From Christensenella intestinihominis (GTDB taxonomy: Bacteria; Bacillota; Clostridia; Christensenellales; Christensenellaceae), in NCBI RefSeq assembly GCF_001678845.1, contig NZ_MAIQ01000005.1:164850-228849 (forward strand): DNA of 64,000 nucleotides, read 5' to 3'. Positions 36,742 through 44,703 of this stretch are shown here, in pieces. Each line of letters opens with the position of its first letter. Positions within the stretch are counted from its first letter, which is position 1. A model generated the notes under the pieces. It ran no database searches, was not told the DNA's origin, and worked only from the letters and a program-made list of their open reading frames with translations. The position numbers and the translations under genes were made by a program.

Positions 36742-37412
36742 GATGCGGTGTCCTCCATTACCTGTCCGTCAAGGATGCGCAGGCGGCGCCCGGCCTTCCG
36801 GGCGATCCCGTCGTCGTGGGTGATGAGCACAATAGTGTTGCCGTTTGCGTGCAGCTCATGGAATAAATCCAATATCTCCGCGCCTGTTTTATGGTCAAGG
36901 TTTCCCGTCGGCTCGTCCGCGAGGATGAGCGAAGGAGCGGTGACGATGGCACGCGCGATGGCCACGCGCTGTTGCTGCCCGCCCGAAAGTTCGGACGGGC
37001 GGTGATCCATGCGCTCGGCAAGGCCCATGCGGATCAGCGCTTTTTCAGCGCGTTCCCGGCATTCCTTCCGGGGAACGCCCTGGTAAACCAGGGGCAGCTC
37101 CACATTTTCGAGCGCCGTATTTTTGGGCAGTAAATTGAAATTCTGGAATACGAAGCCGATTTTAAAATTGCGTACCCGCGTCAATTCATCCTCCGTATAA
37201 TCCTCGATGGCCTGCCCGTCGAGGAGATATTCCCCGCCGTCCGCCGTATCAAGGCAGCCAATGATGTTCATCAATGTGGATTTTCCGCTGCCCGAGGGGC
37301 CGATAATCGCTACAAACTCGCCGTCGCGGATGGTCAAAGTCGCATGGTTCAGCGCGTAGAGCTCTTCATTTCCAATGGTGTATATTTTTGAAACGTTTTT
37401 CATCTGGATCAT
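36738..37412 (-). CDS. MacB/LolD-type ABC transporter ATPase
   Basis: A 224-residue ATPase: Walker A GPSGSGKST, Q-loop GFVFQNFNLLPKNTALENVELPL, signature LSGGQQQRVAIARAI and Walker B LILADEPTGNLD. These are the features of the MacB/LolD group, which powers extracytoplasmic mechanotransmission. It lies 15 bases after the adaptor stop and overlaps the permease start, so the order is adaptor, ATPase, permease. The ATG follows GGAGGCTTTC. Confidence 0.95.
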   Translation of the reverse strand: MIQMKNVSKIYTIGNEELYALNHATLTIRDGEFVAIIGPSGSGKSTLMNIIGCLDTADGGEYLLDGQAIEDYTEDELTRVRNFKIGFVFQNFNLLPKNTALENVELPLVYQGVPRKECRERAEKALIRMGLAERMDHRPSELSGGQQQRVAIARAIVTAPSLILADEPTGNLDHKTGAEILDLFHELHANGNTIVLITHDDGIARKAGRRLRILDGQVMEDTAS

Positions 37413-37427
37413 GAAAGCCTCCTTTCC

Positions 37428-39692
37428 TCAGCCCATGGGTCCGCCGCCCATGCCCATTCCGCCGCCATCCGGAGGCATACCGCCGCCCATGCCGCCGTCC
37501 GGCATTGCGCCGCCCATTCCGCCCATGCCCTGCATCATCGTCTGGGCGGATTCGTCGGAGGTGTTTTCCGTGTAAACCACCTGCTCGCCCTCGGAAAGCC
37601 CGGAGGTAATCTCAACATTGGTGCCGTCGGAAAGTCCGGTTTCCACCACGCGCCGTTCGCCAAGCCCCTCTTCGCCGTCCCCGGCGATGTATACAAATTG
37701 CTCGCTGCCCATTTCCTGAAGCGCGTCAAGGGGAATCAGCAGTACGTCTTCACTGGTGGCGATGGAAATGGTTGCGGTCGCGTTCATCCCCGCAAGCGCC
37801 CCGGACCCGGAAATGTCGTCAAGCGTGATCGTCACCGGATAGGTGGTCACGCCCGACTGCGCGGTTCCCGCGGTTGAAACCTTGGTTACCGTTCCGTGGA
37901 AGGAATTATCCGGGAGCGCATCCAAAACAACCGTCGCTTCCTGTCCGGGTGTAATCGTAAGGATATCGAGCTCGTCCACATTGACGGTGAGGGAATTGGC
38001 GTCGCCGGTCTGGATCGTGAACGCGGTCTGGAGAAGCGTTTCCTCACTGTCCGAGGAAGACGAATCGGCTGAGGAAGCGGTGGACACCGCCGCCGTCCCG
38101 GAGCCGGACACGCCGGTGGATGCGCCGCCGGAGGAAGAGCCGGACGGCATACTGCCGCCGACAGCTTCCTGCCCGGTATTGTCCTGCACGGCACTGCCTG
38201 CGGCGGACGGCTGTTCCTGCTGCACATCCGCCGCTTCCGTTGCGGCAAATATTGCGCGGAAGGAGAGCGTATTCCCCTCGGCTTCCGCACTGACACTAAG
38301 GTTTTCGACGGCCGCGCCCGTAACGTTTACGGCGGCGTCCGGTGCAAAATGATAGCCGGAGGCGGCCGTGAGCGTTACGTTTGCCGTATAGGCCGTACCC
38401 GCTTCAAATTTTGCCCCCGCAGGTTCCCAGGAGATCGTGCCGGTATACCCGCTTCCCGGCATGATTGTGCTCTGCGGCGTGCTGCCGATAACCGGGTTGT
38501 TGATGAAAATTTCAATGCTTCCTCCAAGTTCGGCAGCAGTTCCCGAATTTGCGGGAACAGTATCATCTGTCCCGGCAAGCGCGGCGGAAAGAAGCTGTAT
38601 AGAGCCGTCCGTATCCCCGGAAAGGGCGGATACGGCCTTTGCGGCGGATGCGGTGGATTGCGTGCCTGTGGAGGACTGGGACGACGAAACGCCGGAGGCG
38701 CTCACGGACACCTCGCCGATCGTCCCGGCGTTTTCAGCTATGATGGAATTGGTTTGCGCATACTTAAGCAATATGCGCAGGGCTTCTTCATATTCCGTGC
38801 GTTCCGTAAGCAGCGCTTGATATTCGCGGGTTGCCGCAGCCTCCGTGAGCGTAAACAGCGTATCGCCGCTGTCAACGCTTTCATTGAGGGAAACGTCTAC
38901 GCTTTCCACGGTGCCGGAGCCGCCGAGGACCGTGATCGGCGCGTTGATTTCCAGCGTTCCCGAACCGAGCGGTACGTCCTCCAGGGATACGGTGACGCTG
39001 TCGCCGTAGGCAGGGCCGTTATCCGTCAGGGTAACGGTGCAGGATTCCGCGGAAAGGGAACTCACGGTTCCTGTTTCCGTACCGCCGTCGGGCAGAGTGA
39101 CCTCTACCTCTGTGCCCACGCCGAGGCCGTCCATGGAAGAAGGAACAAATGTAACCTTCATTTTCCCGTCGATGGAAATTACGGCCAGCGAGCCGTTCTC
39201 ATCGATTATGCTGCCCGTATTGCCGCCCTCCGCTGCAAAAATTTGCTTGACGCGTCCGCTGACGGAGGAAGTGATGGTTTCGGATTCCGTATCATCCTTG
39301 GCGTCATCGATTTCCGTGTCGAGGGAAGAAAGCTTATCCTGGACATTCACGATTGCATTTTGGAGGGAAGCGGCGTTTAACGTCGCGAGGGTATCCCCCA
39401 CGGCTACGGTGTCGCCGGCCTCCGCCAATACGGACTCCACCGTAACGCCGGAGGGAAGCTTTATGCTTACGGCGTCGTCCGCGGCAAGGTTGCCCGAGCC
39501 GACTACGGTGGTTTCAATCGTTCCTTTTTCCACGGCTGCGGTACGCACCGCGGCTGCTATTGACTGCATATTCGCGCGGGAAAGGAACTGCGGCAATAAG
39601 AAAACCGCCAGCAAAACGCCGGCAGTAACGACAGCCGCCACAATGATCCATTTCTTTTTCGTCATTTTTCTTGTTTTCTCTTTCGTGCCCAT
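37428..39692 (-). CDS. HlyD/MacA-type efflux adaptor with an inserted repeat domain
   Basis: A 754-residue membrane-fusion adaptor, much longer than MacA (about 370). It has an N-terminal membrane anchor (KKKWIIVAAVVTAGVLLAVF), a lipoyl-like half (GSGNLAADDAVSIKLPSGV), coiled-coil stretches, and a C-terminal barrel (TPGQEATVVLDALPDNSFHG, TYPVTITLDDISGSG). In the middle is an insert resembling Ig-like bacterial surface repeats (GSGYTGTISWEPAGAKFEAG, YTANVTLTAASGYHFAPDA), followed by Ser/Gly-rich linker. The end is a Met/Gly/Pro tail. AGGAGG lies before the ATG. It heads the efflux operon. Confidence 0.88.
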   Translation of the reverse strand: MGTKEKTRKMTKKKWIIVAAVVTAGVLLAVFLLPQFLSRANMQSIAAAVRTAAVEKGTIETTVVGSGNLAADDAVSIKLPSGVTVESVLAEAGDTVAVGDTLATLNAASLQNAIVNVQDKLSSLDTEIDDAKDDTESETITSSVSGRVKQIFAAEGGNTGSIIDENGSLAVISIDGKMKVTFVPSSMDGLGVGTEVEVTLPDGGTETGTVSSLSAESCTVTLTDNGPAYGDSVTVSLEDVPLGSGTLEINAPITVLGGSGTVESVDVSLNESVDSGDTLFTLTEAAATREYQALLTERTEYEEALRILLKYAQTNSIIAENAGTIGEVSVSASGVSSSQSSTGTQSTASAAKAVSALSGDTDGSIQLLSAALAGTDDTVPANSGTAAELGGSIEIFINNPVIGSTPQSTIMPGSGYTGTISWEPAGAKFEAGTAYTANVTLTAASGYHFAPDAAVNVTGAAVENLSVSAEAEGNTLSFRAIFAATEAADVQQEQPSAAGSAVQDNTGQEAVGGSMPSGSSSGGASTGVSGSGTAAVSTASSADSSSSDSEETLLQTAFTIQTGDANSLTVNVDELDILTITPGQEATVVLDALPDNSFHGTVTKVSTAGTAQSGVTTYPVTITLDDISGSGALAGMNATATISIATSEDVLLIPLDALQEMGSEQFVYIAGDGEEGLGERRVVETGLSDGTNVEITSGLSEGEQVVYTENTSDESAQTMMQGMGGMGGAMPDGGMGGGMPPDGGGMGMGGGPMG

Positions 39693-39812
39693 GAAAGCCT
39701 CCTGGATTTTTCATTATTGCGATATTCTGAGTATGGAAGTTTTATGTGAAAACGGCATGAAGTCCATGTGACGAAGGACTAAAAGTTTTGGACAGATCGC
39801 CCGCCGGACCAA

Positions 39813-39841
39813 TTGACTTTTTTCATTTGCCATGCTATTAT
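39813..39841 (+). promoter_or_regulatory. Promoter of the tRNA-Leu gene
   Basis: TTGACT (39813-39818), 17 bases, TATTAT (39836-39841). The tRNA begins 20 bases later. Confidence 0.75.
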
Positions 39842-39860
39842 TTGTAGGTCGACTTTCCAT

Positions 39861-39947
39861 GCCGAAGTGGTGGAACTGGCAGACGCGCTGGACTCAAAAT
39901 CCTGTGGTAGCAATACCGTGTGGGTTCGATTCCCACCTTCGGCACCA
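39861..39947 (+). tRNA. tRNA-Leu (anticodon CAA)
   Basis: The acceptor arms GCCGAAG (39861-39867) and CTTCGGC (39937-39943) pair fully, and CCA is encoded (39945-39947). GTTCGAT lies in the T loop, a long variable arm (GGTAGCAATACC) marks a class II tRNA, and the anticodon loop CTCAAAA reads CAA, so it decodes UUG. As I read it, one anticodon-stem pair (CTGGA/TCCTG) is a T-T mismatch. Confidence 0.95.
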
Positions 39948-39971
39948 CGTCGGAGTAAGCTCCGCGGACGA

Positions 39972-39998
39972 AACCCCGCGCAAATGCGCGGGGTTTTT
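39972..39998 (+). terminator. Terminator after tRNA-Leu
   Basis: AACCCCGCGC (39972-39981) pairs with GCGCGGGGTT (39986-39995), ending in five T. Confidence 0.9.
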
Positions 39999-40467
39999 GT
40001 CTGCTGCGCTGCTCCTGCTGTGCATACCTTCCGCTTGCTAAACGCTTCTCGTTTAGAGCGTCAGGCATCCTCTTTCCCGCTAAACTTATTTCGCCAACGC
40101 TCCATTCGAGTTCGGCGGGGGGCGCGGCAAGCGGCGTTAACAACGGTCATGCAAACGCATGGCCCGTTTGTTTTGTGGCGCCGCTGTTCTTTTCCATGGG
40201 CAAACCATTCGGGCTTGCAGGGGCCCCGTTCCGCCTGAATCTGTTGAACCTTAAGGGGCCGCGGCGGGGGAAAGTCCGCTTCTTCTTGTTTTCCGGTAAA
40301 CGGAAAACATCCGGCGGCCTTTCCGGCCCTGTGCCTTCGATTTATTGTGTTGTCCTCACCAACGCGCCACGGCGTGCCGGGACGACACGGAGGGAGCGGC
40401 TCTTTGGCGGTTATTTCGTAAGGCAATATGTGCTTTTTTGCATTCACATACTTGTGGGGGATATGAA
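39999..40467 (+). other. Unexplained 470-base stretch after tRNA-Leu, no convincing gene
   Basis: Long frames exist on both strands (40175-40471 plus, 40061-40480 minus), but neither has a ribosome site or a recognisable product, and both are basic and Pro/Arg-rich. The DNA has many small hairpins: CTAAACG/CGTTTAG (near 40038-40056), a CATGCAAACGCATG palindrome near 40150, TTTTCCG/CGGAAAA (near 40289-40307) and two GGGGCC blocks. It may be a repeated noncoding element linked to tRNA genes or a structured RNA. I see no mobile-element gene in it. Confidence 0.4.
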
Positions 40468-41868
40468 ATGAAAAAGACAATCACGGCTGTGTTTCTGTGC
40501 GGACTTTTTATCATGGCGGGATGTGCGGTACAGGAGGCAGAGGAAACGGCGGCGCCAACGGTGGTTTCCGCGCCCGTGGACAGCGTCTCCGGTCCTTCTC
40601 CTTCCCCGGAACCACAGGAGCCGGAAACGAAGACGGCTGCCGGAACGGTGCTGGCCGCGGATGATACCGGGTTTTCATTGGAAAATGACAACGGGGCGCG
40701 GCAGTCCTTTTCCTTCAGCGGGGAGGATTCCGGCGTGCCCCTGGTACGTACGGTTAAGCCGGGGGATACCGTCCGGGTAACGTACATGGAAAGCGGCGCA
40801 AAGCCTATTGTGCGGGACGTTGAGGTTACGCAGGACGCGCCCAACCCGCCTTTTAATTTATACGCAGGCCGCGCGGAAGAAATTTTGCAGGGCATGACCA
40901 CGGAGGAAAAGGTGGGGCAGATGTTTTTTGCCCGCTGTCCGGAAGGGGATGCGGCCGCGGTTGCCGAAGAATACCAACCGGCGGGATATATCCTGTTCGA
41001 CCGCGATTTCAAAGGAAAATCCAGGGATGAGGTAATCGGGAGCATCGAAAGCTGCCAGCAGGTTTCCAGGCTTGGAATGCTGATCGGCGTCGATGAAGAG
41101 GGCGGAACGGTAAACCGCGTCAGTAAATATGAGGAATTGTGCAGCGATCCGTTTTTATCCCCCCAGGAGCTTTACAGCGAGGGAGGAATGGAGCGCATCG
41201 TCAGCGACACGGCCGGGAAGGCCGAGGTGCTGAAAGGGCTCGGCATCAATGTAAACCTTGCCCCGGTATGCGACGTATCCGTAAATCCTGATGATTTTAT
41301 CTATAAGCGGGCTTTCGGGAAAGATGCCGAAGAGACCGCGGGCTATGTGACGGCGGTTGTCCGGCAGATGAATGAAAGCGGGATTGGCTGTACGCTCAAG
41401 CATTTTCCGGGCTATGGCTCCAATACGGATACCCATACGGGCATCGCGCACGACACGCGGGATTACGGCTCCTTCCTGGAAAGCGATTTCCTGCCTTTTG
41501 CCGCGGGTATTGAAGAAAATGCCGGCAGTATACTCGTATGCCATAATATTGTAGAATGTATTGACGGGGAATATCCGGCGTCGCTGTCGGAAAAGGCGCA
41601 CGATATTTTGCGTTCCGACCTCGGGTTTTCGGGGGTCATTATGACAGACGACCTTTATATGGATGCCATCCGGGACGAATATGGCGTCGGCGAAGCGGCG
41701 GTGCTGGCCGTACGGGCGGGAAACGACCTCATTTTAAGCTCGCAGTTTGAGGAACAGTACCAGGCGGTGCTGGATGCGCTTGGAGACGGCTCGATCAGCG
41801 GGGAGCGGATCGATGAGGCGGCAGGGCGCGTATTGTGCTGGAAATTATCGCTCGGAGTGATCGAATAG
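40468..41868 (+). CDS. Glycoside hydrolase family 3 lipoprotein (beta-N-acetylhexosaminidase-like)
   Basis: A 466-residue secreted lipoprotein. Residues 1-19 form a signal with lipobox IMAGC, then a Pro/Ser/Glu linker and a small beta domain (about 60-130). The GH3 barrel follows, with GVDEEGGTVNRV, CTLKHFPGYGSNTDTHTG and VIMTDDLYMDAI, where the first or second Asp is the nucleophile. The KHFPG pattern is that of NagZ-type beta-N-acetylglucosaminidases acting on peptidoglycan or muropeptides. The ATG at 40468 is preceded by GGGGGATAT. It is a single gene between the tRNA element and the XRE regulator. Confidence 0.9.
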   Translation: MKKTITAVFLCGLFIMAGCAVQEAEETAAPTVVSAPVDSVSGPSPSPEPQEPETKTAAGTVLAADDTGFSLENDNGARQSFSFSGEDSGVPLVRTVKPGDTVRVTYMESGAKPIVRDVEVTQDAPNPPFNLYAGRAEEILQGMTTEEKVGQMFFARCPEGDAAAVAEEYQPAGYILFDRDFKGKSRDEVIGSIESCQQVSRLGMLIGVDEEGGTVNRVSKYEELCSDPFLSPQELYSEGGMERIVSDTAGKAEVLKGLGINVNLAPVCDVSVNPDDFIYKRAFGKDAEETAGYVTAVVRQMNESGIGCTLKHFPGYGSNTDTHTGIAHDTRDYGSFLESDFLPFAAGIEENAGSILVCHNIVECIDGEYPASLSEKAHDILRSDLGFSGVIMTDDLYMDAIRDEYGVGEAAVLAVRAGNDLILSSQFEEQYQAVLDALGDGSISGERIDEAAGRVLCWKLSLGVIE

Positions 41869-41989
41869 CACGGTTCCGCCAATAATAAAACGAGTTTTTT
41901 TTCGCTTTTTTCATTTTTTAATATTTCACTGCGGGAGTCCGGTTTATATATTAATGAAAAGGTGAATTTTAAAAGAGGGAATAACAAAC

Positions 41990-43477
41990 ATGACAAAACA
42001 ACTGGTAACACCACTTGCGTATTTAATGGATATGCTGTATATCCAGGGAACCCAACTTGCAAAGGCTGTCCATGTAGACCGGACGATTATCAGCAGATGG
42101 AAAAACGGGCGCACAGAGCTCAATATGAAATCGCAGTATTTCAGCGACATTGTGGATGCCATTCTGGATATCAACGAACAGCAGGGAATTAAAACGTTAG
42201 AGCGCTTTTTTTCCTCTATTGACGATGTGGAAATCAACAGCAGGGATGAACTGTACGAATATGTTGCCCGTTGGCTTGTATCAAAAGACTTTGAAAAAAA
42301 ATTCAAGGAACCGGATAACGGGAACAGCCTGTATAACGCTTCCTATAAAATTTACAAGGGTCCCTCGGGCAAGCGGGAGGCAATCCTGTACCTGTTGAAG
42401 GTGGCGGATTCCCTTCCGGGCGGCGAAACCATCTGGGGCTATGATGCGGATTCGCATATCTTTTACTCCGGTTCGCATCATTCTTCAACCTCCCAAAAGC
42501 TGTTCCTGGACGCGCAGAAGAAGGGACATAAGCTCAAGACAATGTTCTATATGAACCGTCCGGCAGAGCAAATTTACAATATGTCGGCCTATTGGCTTCC
42601 CATGTTGTTATCGCCGCAGATGGAGGCATATTATACGTACGACACAGAAGTTCCTTTTTATTGCTACATCTATGCAATCAAGGGAAAACTCGCCCTGGTG
42701 GGAACCAATCACAATGACAACACGGCGGATATGTATACCGCGGTGTATGACGATCCCATGACGGTGGCACAGTTTGATTTCTATCTGGAAAATCACCTGA
42801 AGAGCTTTAAGCCGCTGATGAAACAGCTCAGCCATAAGGATTTGTGTGATGATTTTAAGGAGAATGAAATAGCCGAGTTCCTAAAAAAAGATATGAACCA
42901 ATATGTCAATGTCGCGTCGTCGCCCTTCATCACAATCAGCAAAGAGACGATTGAAAACGTTATTTTTGAGCTCGAGCTTACGCCTGCGGAAGAACGAAAG
43001 GTAATGCGTTTTTACCGGACCTGCAATGCAAATTCGAAGAAGTTCCTGTCGGAGAACCATTTCAGCCGTATTATTTTCAGCATGGAATATATCCATTCCC
43101 TGCTTCCGTCGCATAAGGTTGAAACGCCGGTTTTTTCGTCCCTGCTTGGAAGGAAAGCGGAGATATCGAGCAAATATATTGCGCGGGAAATCAAAATTTT
43201 TATGGATGAAATTAAAAATAACCCCACCGTGGAGGTGGCGCTGCTGCCCTATGGCACGACGGCCTTCCTTCCGGAGGTCAACCTGTGGGTCAAGGAAAAT
43301 GCCATCGCCTATTTCTCACAGGCAGCCGACACGGCGGTTCGCGTACTGACGGATGAATTCCTGTCTGTGAATACATTTTATTCCATGATCGATAAGTATT
43401 GGGAACAGCTCCCGATCCAAAGCAAGGAAAAGGAGTGGGTGTACGACCAGATCACCCGCGCGGTCACCGGGAAATAA
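41990..43477 (+). CDS. Large XRE-type regulator of unknown family
   Basis: A 495-residue protein with an N-terminal helix-turn-helix (GTQLAKAVHVDRTIISRWKNGR) followed by about 430 residues I cannot assign. The rest is soluble, with no membrane segment; blocks such as EAILYLLKVADSLPGGETIWG and VEVALLPYGTTAFLPEVNLW suggest a ligand- or signal-sensing domain. The ATG follows AGAGGGA. A weak promoter (TTCACT, 16 bases, TATATT) lies at 41925-41952. It could control the GH3 gene before it or the glycan operon after it; this is inference from position only. Confidence 0.7.
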   Translation: MTKQLVTPLAYLMDMLYIQGTQLAKAVHVDRTIISRWKNGRTELNMKSQYFSDIVDAILDINEQQGIKTLERFFSSIDDVEINSRDELYEYVARWLVSKDFEKKFKEPDNGNSLYNASYKIYKGPSGKREAILYLLKVADSLPGGETIWGYDADSHIFYSGSHHSSTSQKLFLDAQKKGHKLKTMFYMNRPAEQIYNMSAYWLPMLLSPQMEAYYTYDTEVPFYCYIYAIKGKLALVGTNHNDNTADMYTAVYDDPMTVAQFDFYLENHLKSFKPLMKQLSHKDLCDDFKENEIAEFLKKDMNQYVNVASSPFITISKETIENVIFELELTPAEERKVMRFYRTCNANSKKFLSENHFSRIIFSMEYIHSLLPSHKVETPVFSSLLGRKAEISSKYIAREIKIFMDEIKNNPTVEVALLPYGTTAFLPEVNLWVKENAIAYFSQAADTAVRVLTDEFLSVNTFYSMIDKYWEQLPIQSKEKEWVYDQITRAVTGK

Positions 43478-43481
43478 GCTC

Positions 43482-43519
43482 AAAAGGCCGGCAGGAGAAT
43501 CCTCTTCCCGGCCTTTTTT
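43482..43519 (+). terminator. Terminator after the XRE regulator gene
   Basis: AAAAGGCCGG (43482-43491) pairs with CCGGCCTTTT (43508-43517), ending in a T run. Confidence 0.9.
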
Positions 43520-43651
43520 GGTTCCGGAATTTCGAACTCCGGTTTCAGGACAATACAGGCGGGGTAATACCCAATAAAAAGCAAACGGGCCCTATTTGTT
43601 AAATTTTTATTAAAGTAGATTATAGGGGTGCTTTTTGTCACCAAAATGCGG

Positions 43652-43773
43652 TAGAATAGAAACAGGGCAAGGGGATTGAAACAAGGCCCGGCAGAAAAAT
43701 GTGTCTTAAGATTAATGCGAAACGGGGGAAGTTTGGGCTTTTTCTGTTGCCCGGAAAAGCAAATGAATATTTT
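43652..43773 (+). promoter_or_regulatory. Putative promoter and folded leader of the glycan operon
   Basis: TAGAAT (43652-43657) is a possible -10 without a clear -35. The following leader of about 110 bases can fold by CAGAAAAA (43692-43699) with TTTTTCTG (43739-43746), bringing the start region close to a GC-rich arm. The ribosome site before the ATG at 43774 is weak (GGAAAAG at 20 bases), so the leader may control translation. Confidence 0.35.
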
Positions 43774-44703
43774 ATGAAAAAATTATCGATAATTATTCCG
43801 GTTTATTACAATGAAGAAAATTTGAAGGACATGTATGCGGGCATGAAGGAAAAAGTGCTTGGCATCCTGCCTTGTGAATACGAAATTGTTATGGTTGACG
43901 ACGGCTCGGGGGACGGCTCATACGGTATTATGGAAGAGCTTGCCGCGCAGGATAGCCGTATCACGCTTGTAAAGCTTTCGCGGAATTTCGGCGAGCATGC
44001 GGCGCTTCTGGCCGGGCTTAACCTGTGCACCGGGGATTGCGCCGTCAAAAAATCGGCGGATGCGCAGGAGCCTGCGGAATTGATCCTTAGCCTGCTGGAA
44101 AAGTATAACGAAGGAAACGACGTGGTACTGGCCGTTCGGGAAGACCGGAACGAGCCTGCCATGCAGCGCTTTTTTTCCAACCGGTATGCGTCCATGATGC
44201 GCAAATATGCGCTGCCGGGCATGCCGGAAGGCGGTTTTGACAGCTTCCTGATCGACCGCAAGGTGATCGATGTCCTGGTTTCCATGGACGAGCTCAATAC
44301 GTCGTTGATGAGCCAGATATTGTGGAGCGGGTTTAAAACCGCCCAGGTGGGTTATACGCGGCTCGAGCGTAAAGCAGGGAAGTCCCGGTGGAGTTTTTCC
44401 AAAAAGGTAAAGCTGACGGCGGATTCCCTGCTGGGTTTCTCGACCGTTCCGCTGAAGGCAATCAGCGTTGTGGGCGGCATATCGTTTGCGGTCTCGCTTG
44501 TATGGCTGGTTTGCTATTTGATTTACAGCCTTGCTACGAAAACGCCGCCCGGAAGCCTTGCGGTGGTTATCCTGCTGTTATTCCTGCTGTTTGGCATGGC
44601 CATGCTGGCGATGGCAATCCTGGGCGGATACCTGTGGCGTACCTTTGACGCGGCACGGAACCGGCCGGTGTTCATCGTTGAAAAGGTGAAGCGGCATGAA
44701 TGA
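43774..44703 (+). CDS. GtrB/ArnC-type polyprenyl-phosphate glycosyltransferase
   Basis: A 309-residue GT2 enzyme with two C-terminal membrane helices (about residues 233-255 and 268-295), the layout of GtrB, ArnC and DPM1-like transferases that load a sugar onto undecaprenyl phosphate. It has LSIIIPVYYNEENL, the nucleotide-binding VDDGSGDGS, and LSRNFGEHAALLAGL. The usual (M)DADLQDP block reads KKSADAQEP, so one Asp of the metal-binding region is replaced. The longer frame to 43699 lacks a ribosome site. It overlaps the GT-C gene by eight bases. Confidence 0.87.
   Translation: MKKLSIIIPVYYNEENLKDMYAGMKEKVLGILPCEYEIVMVDDGSGDGSYGIMEELAAQDSRITLVKLSRNFGEHAALLAGLNLCTGDCAVKKSADAQEPAELILSLLEKYNEGNDVVLAVREDRNEPAMQRFFSNRYASMMRKYALPGMPEGGFDSFLIDRKVIDVLVSMDELNTSLMSQILWSGFKTAQVGYTRLERKAGKSRWSFSKKVKLTADSLLGFSTVPLKAISVVGGISFAVSLVWLVCYLIYSLATKTPPGSLAVVILLLFLLFGMAMLAMAILGGYLWRTFDAARNRPVFIVEKVKRHE

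Noticed and set aside
38349..39380. 343-residue plus-strand frame inside the efflux adaptor gene
   Set aside because: The adaptor on the minus strand has a membrane anchor, ribosome site and operon partners; the plus frame has none.
39861..39947. tRNA-Leu as a pseudogene because of one anticodon-stem mismatch
   Set aside because: All other arms pair, the CCA end is encoded, and it has a promoter and terminator; one mismatch is tolerable.
40175..40471. 98-residue frame after tRNA-Leu as a gene
   Set aside because: No ribosome site, basic low-information composition, and an equally long frame on the other strand; treated as an unexplained element instead.
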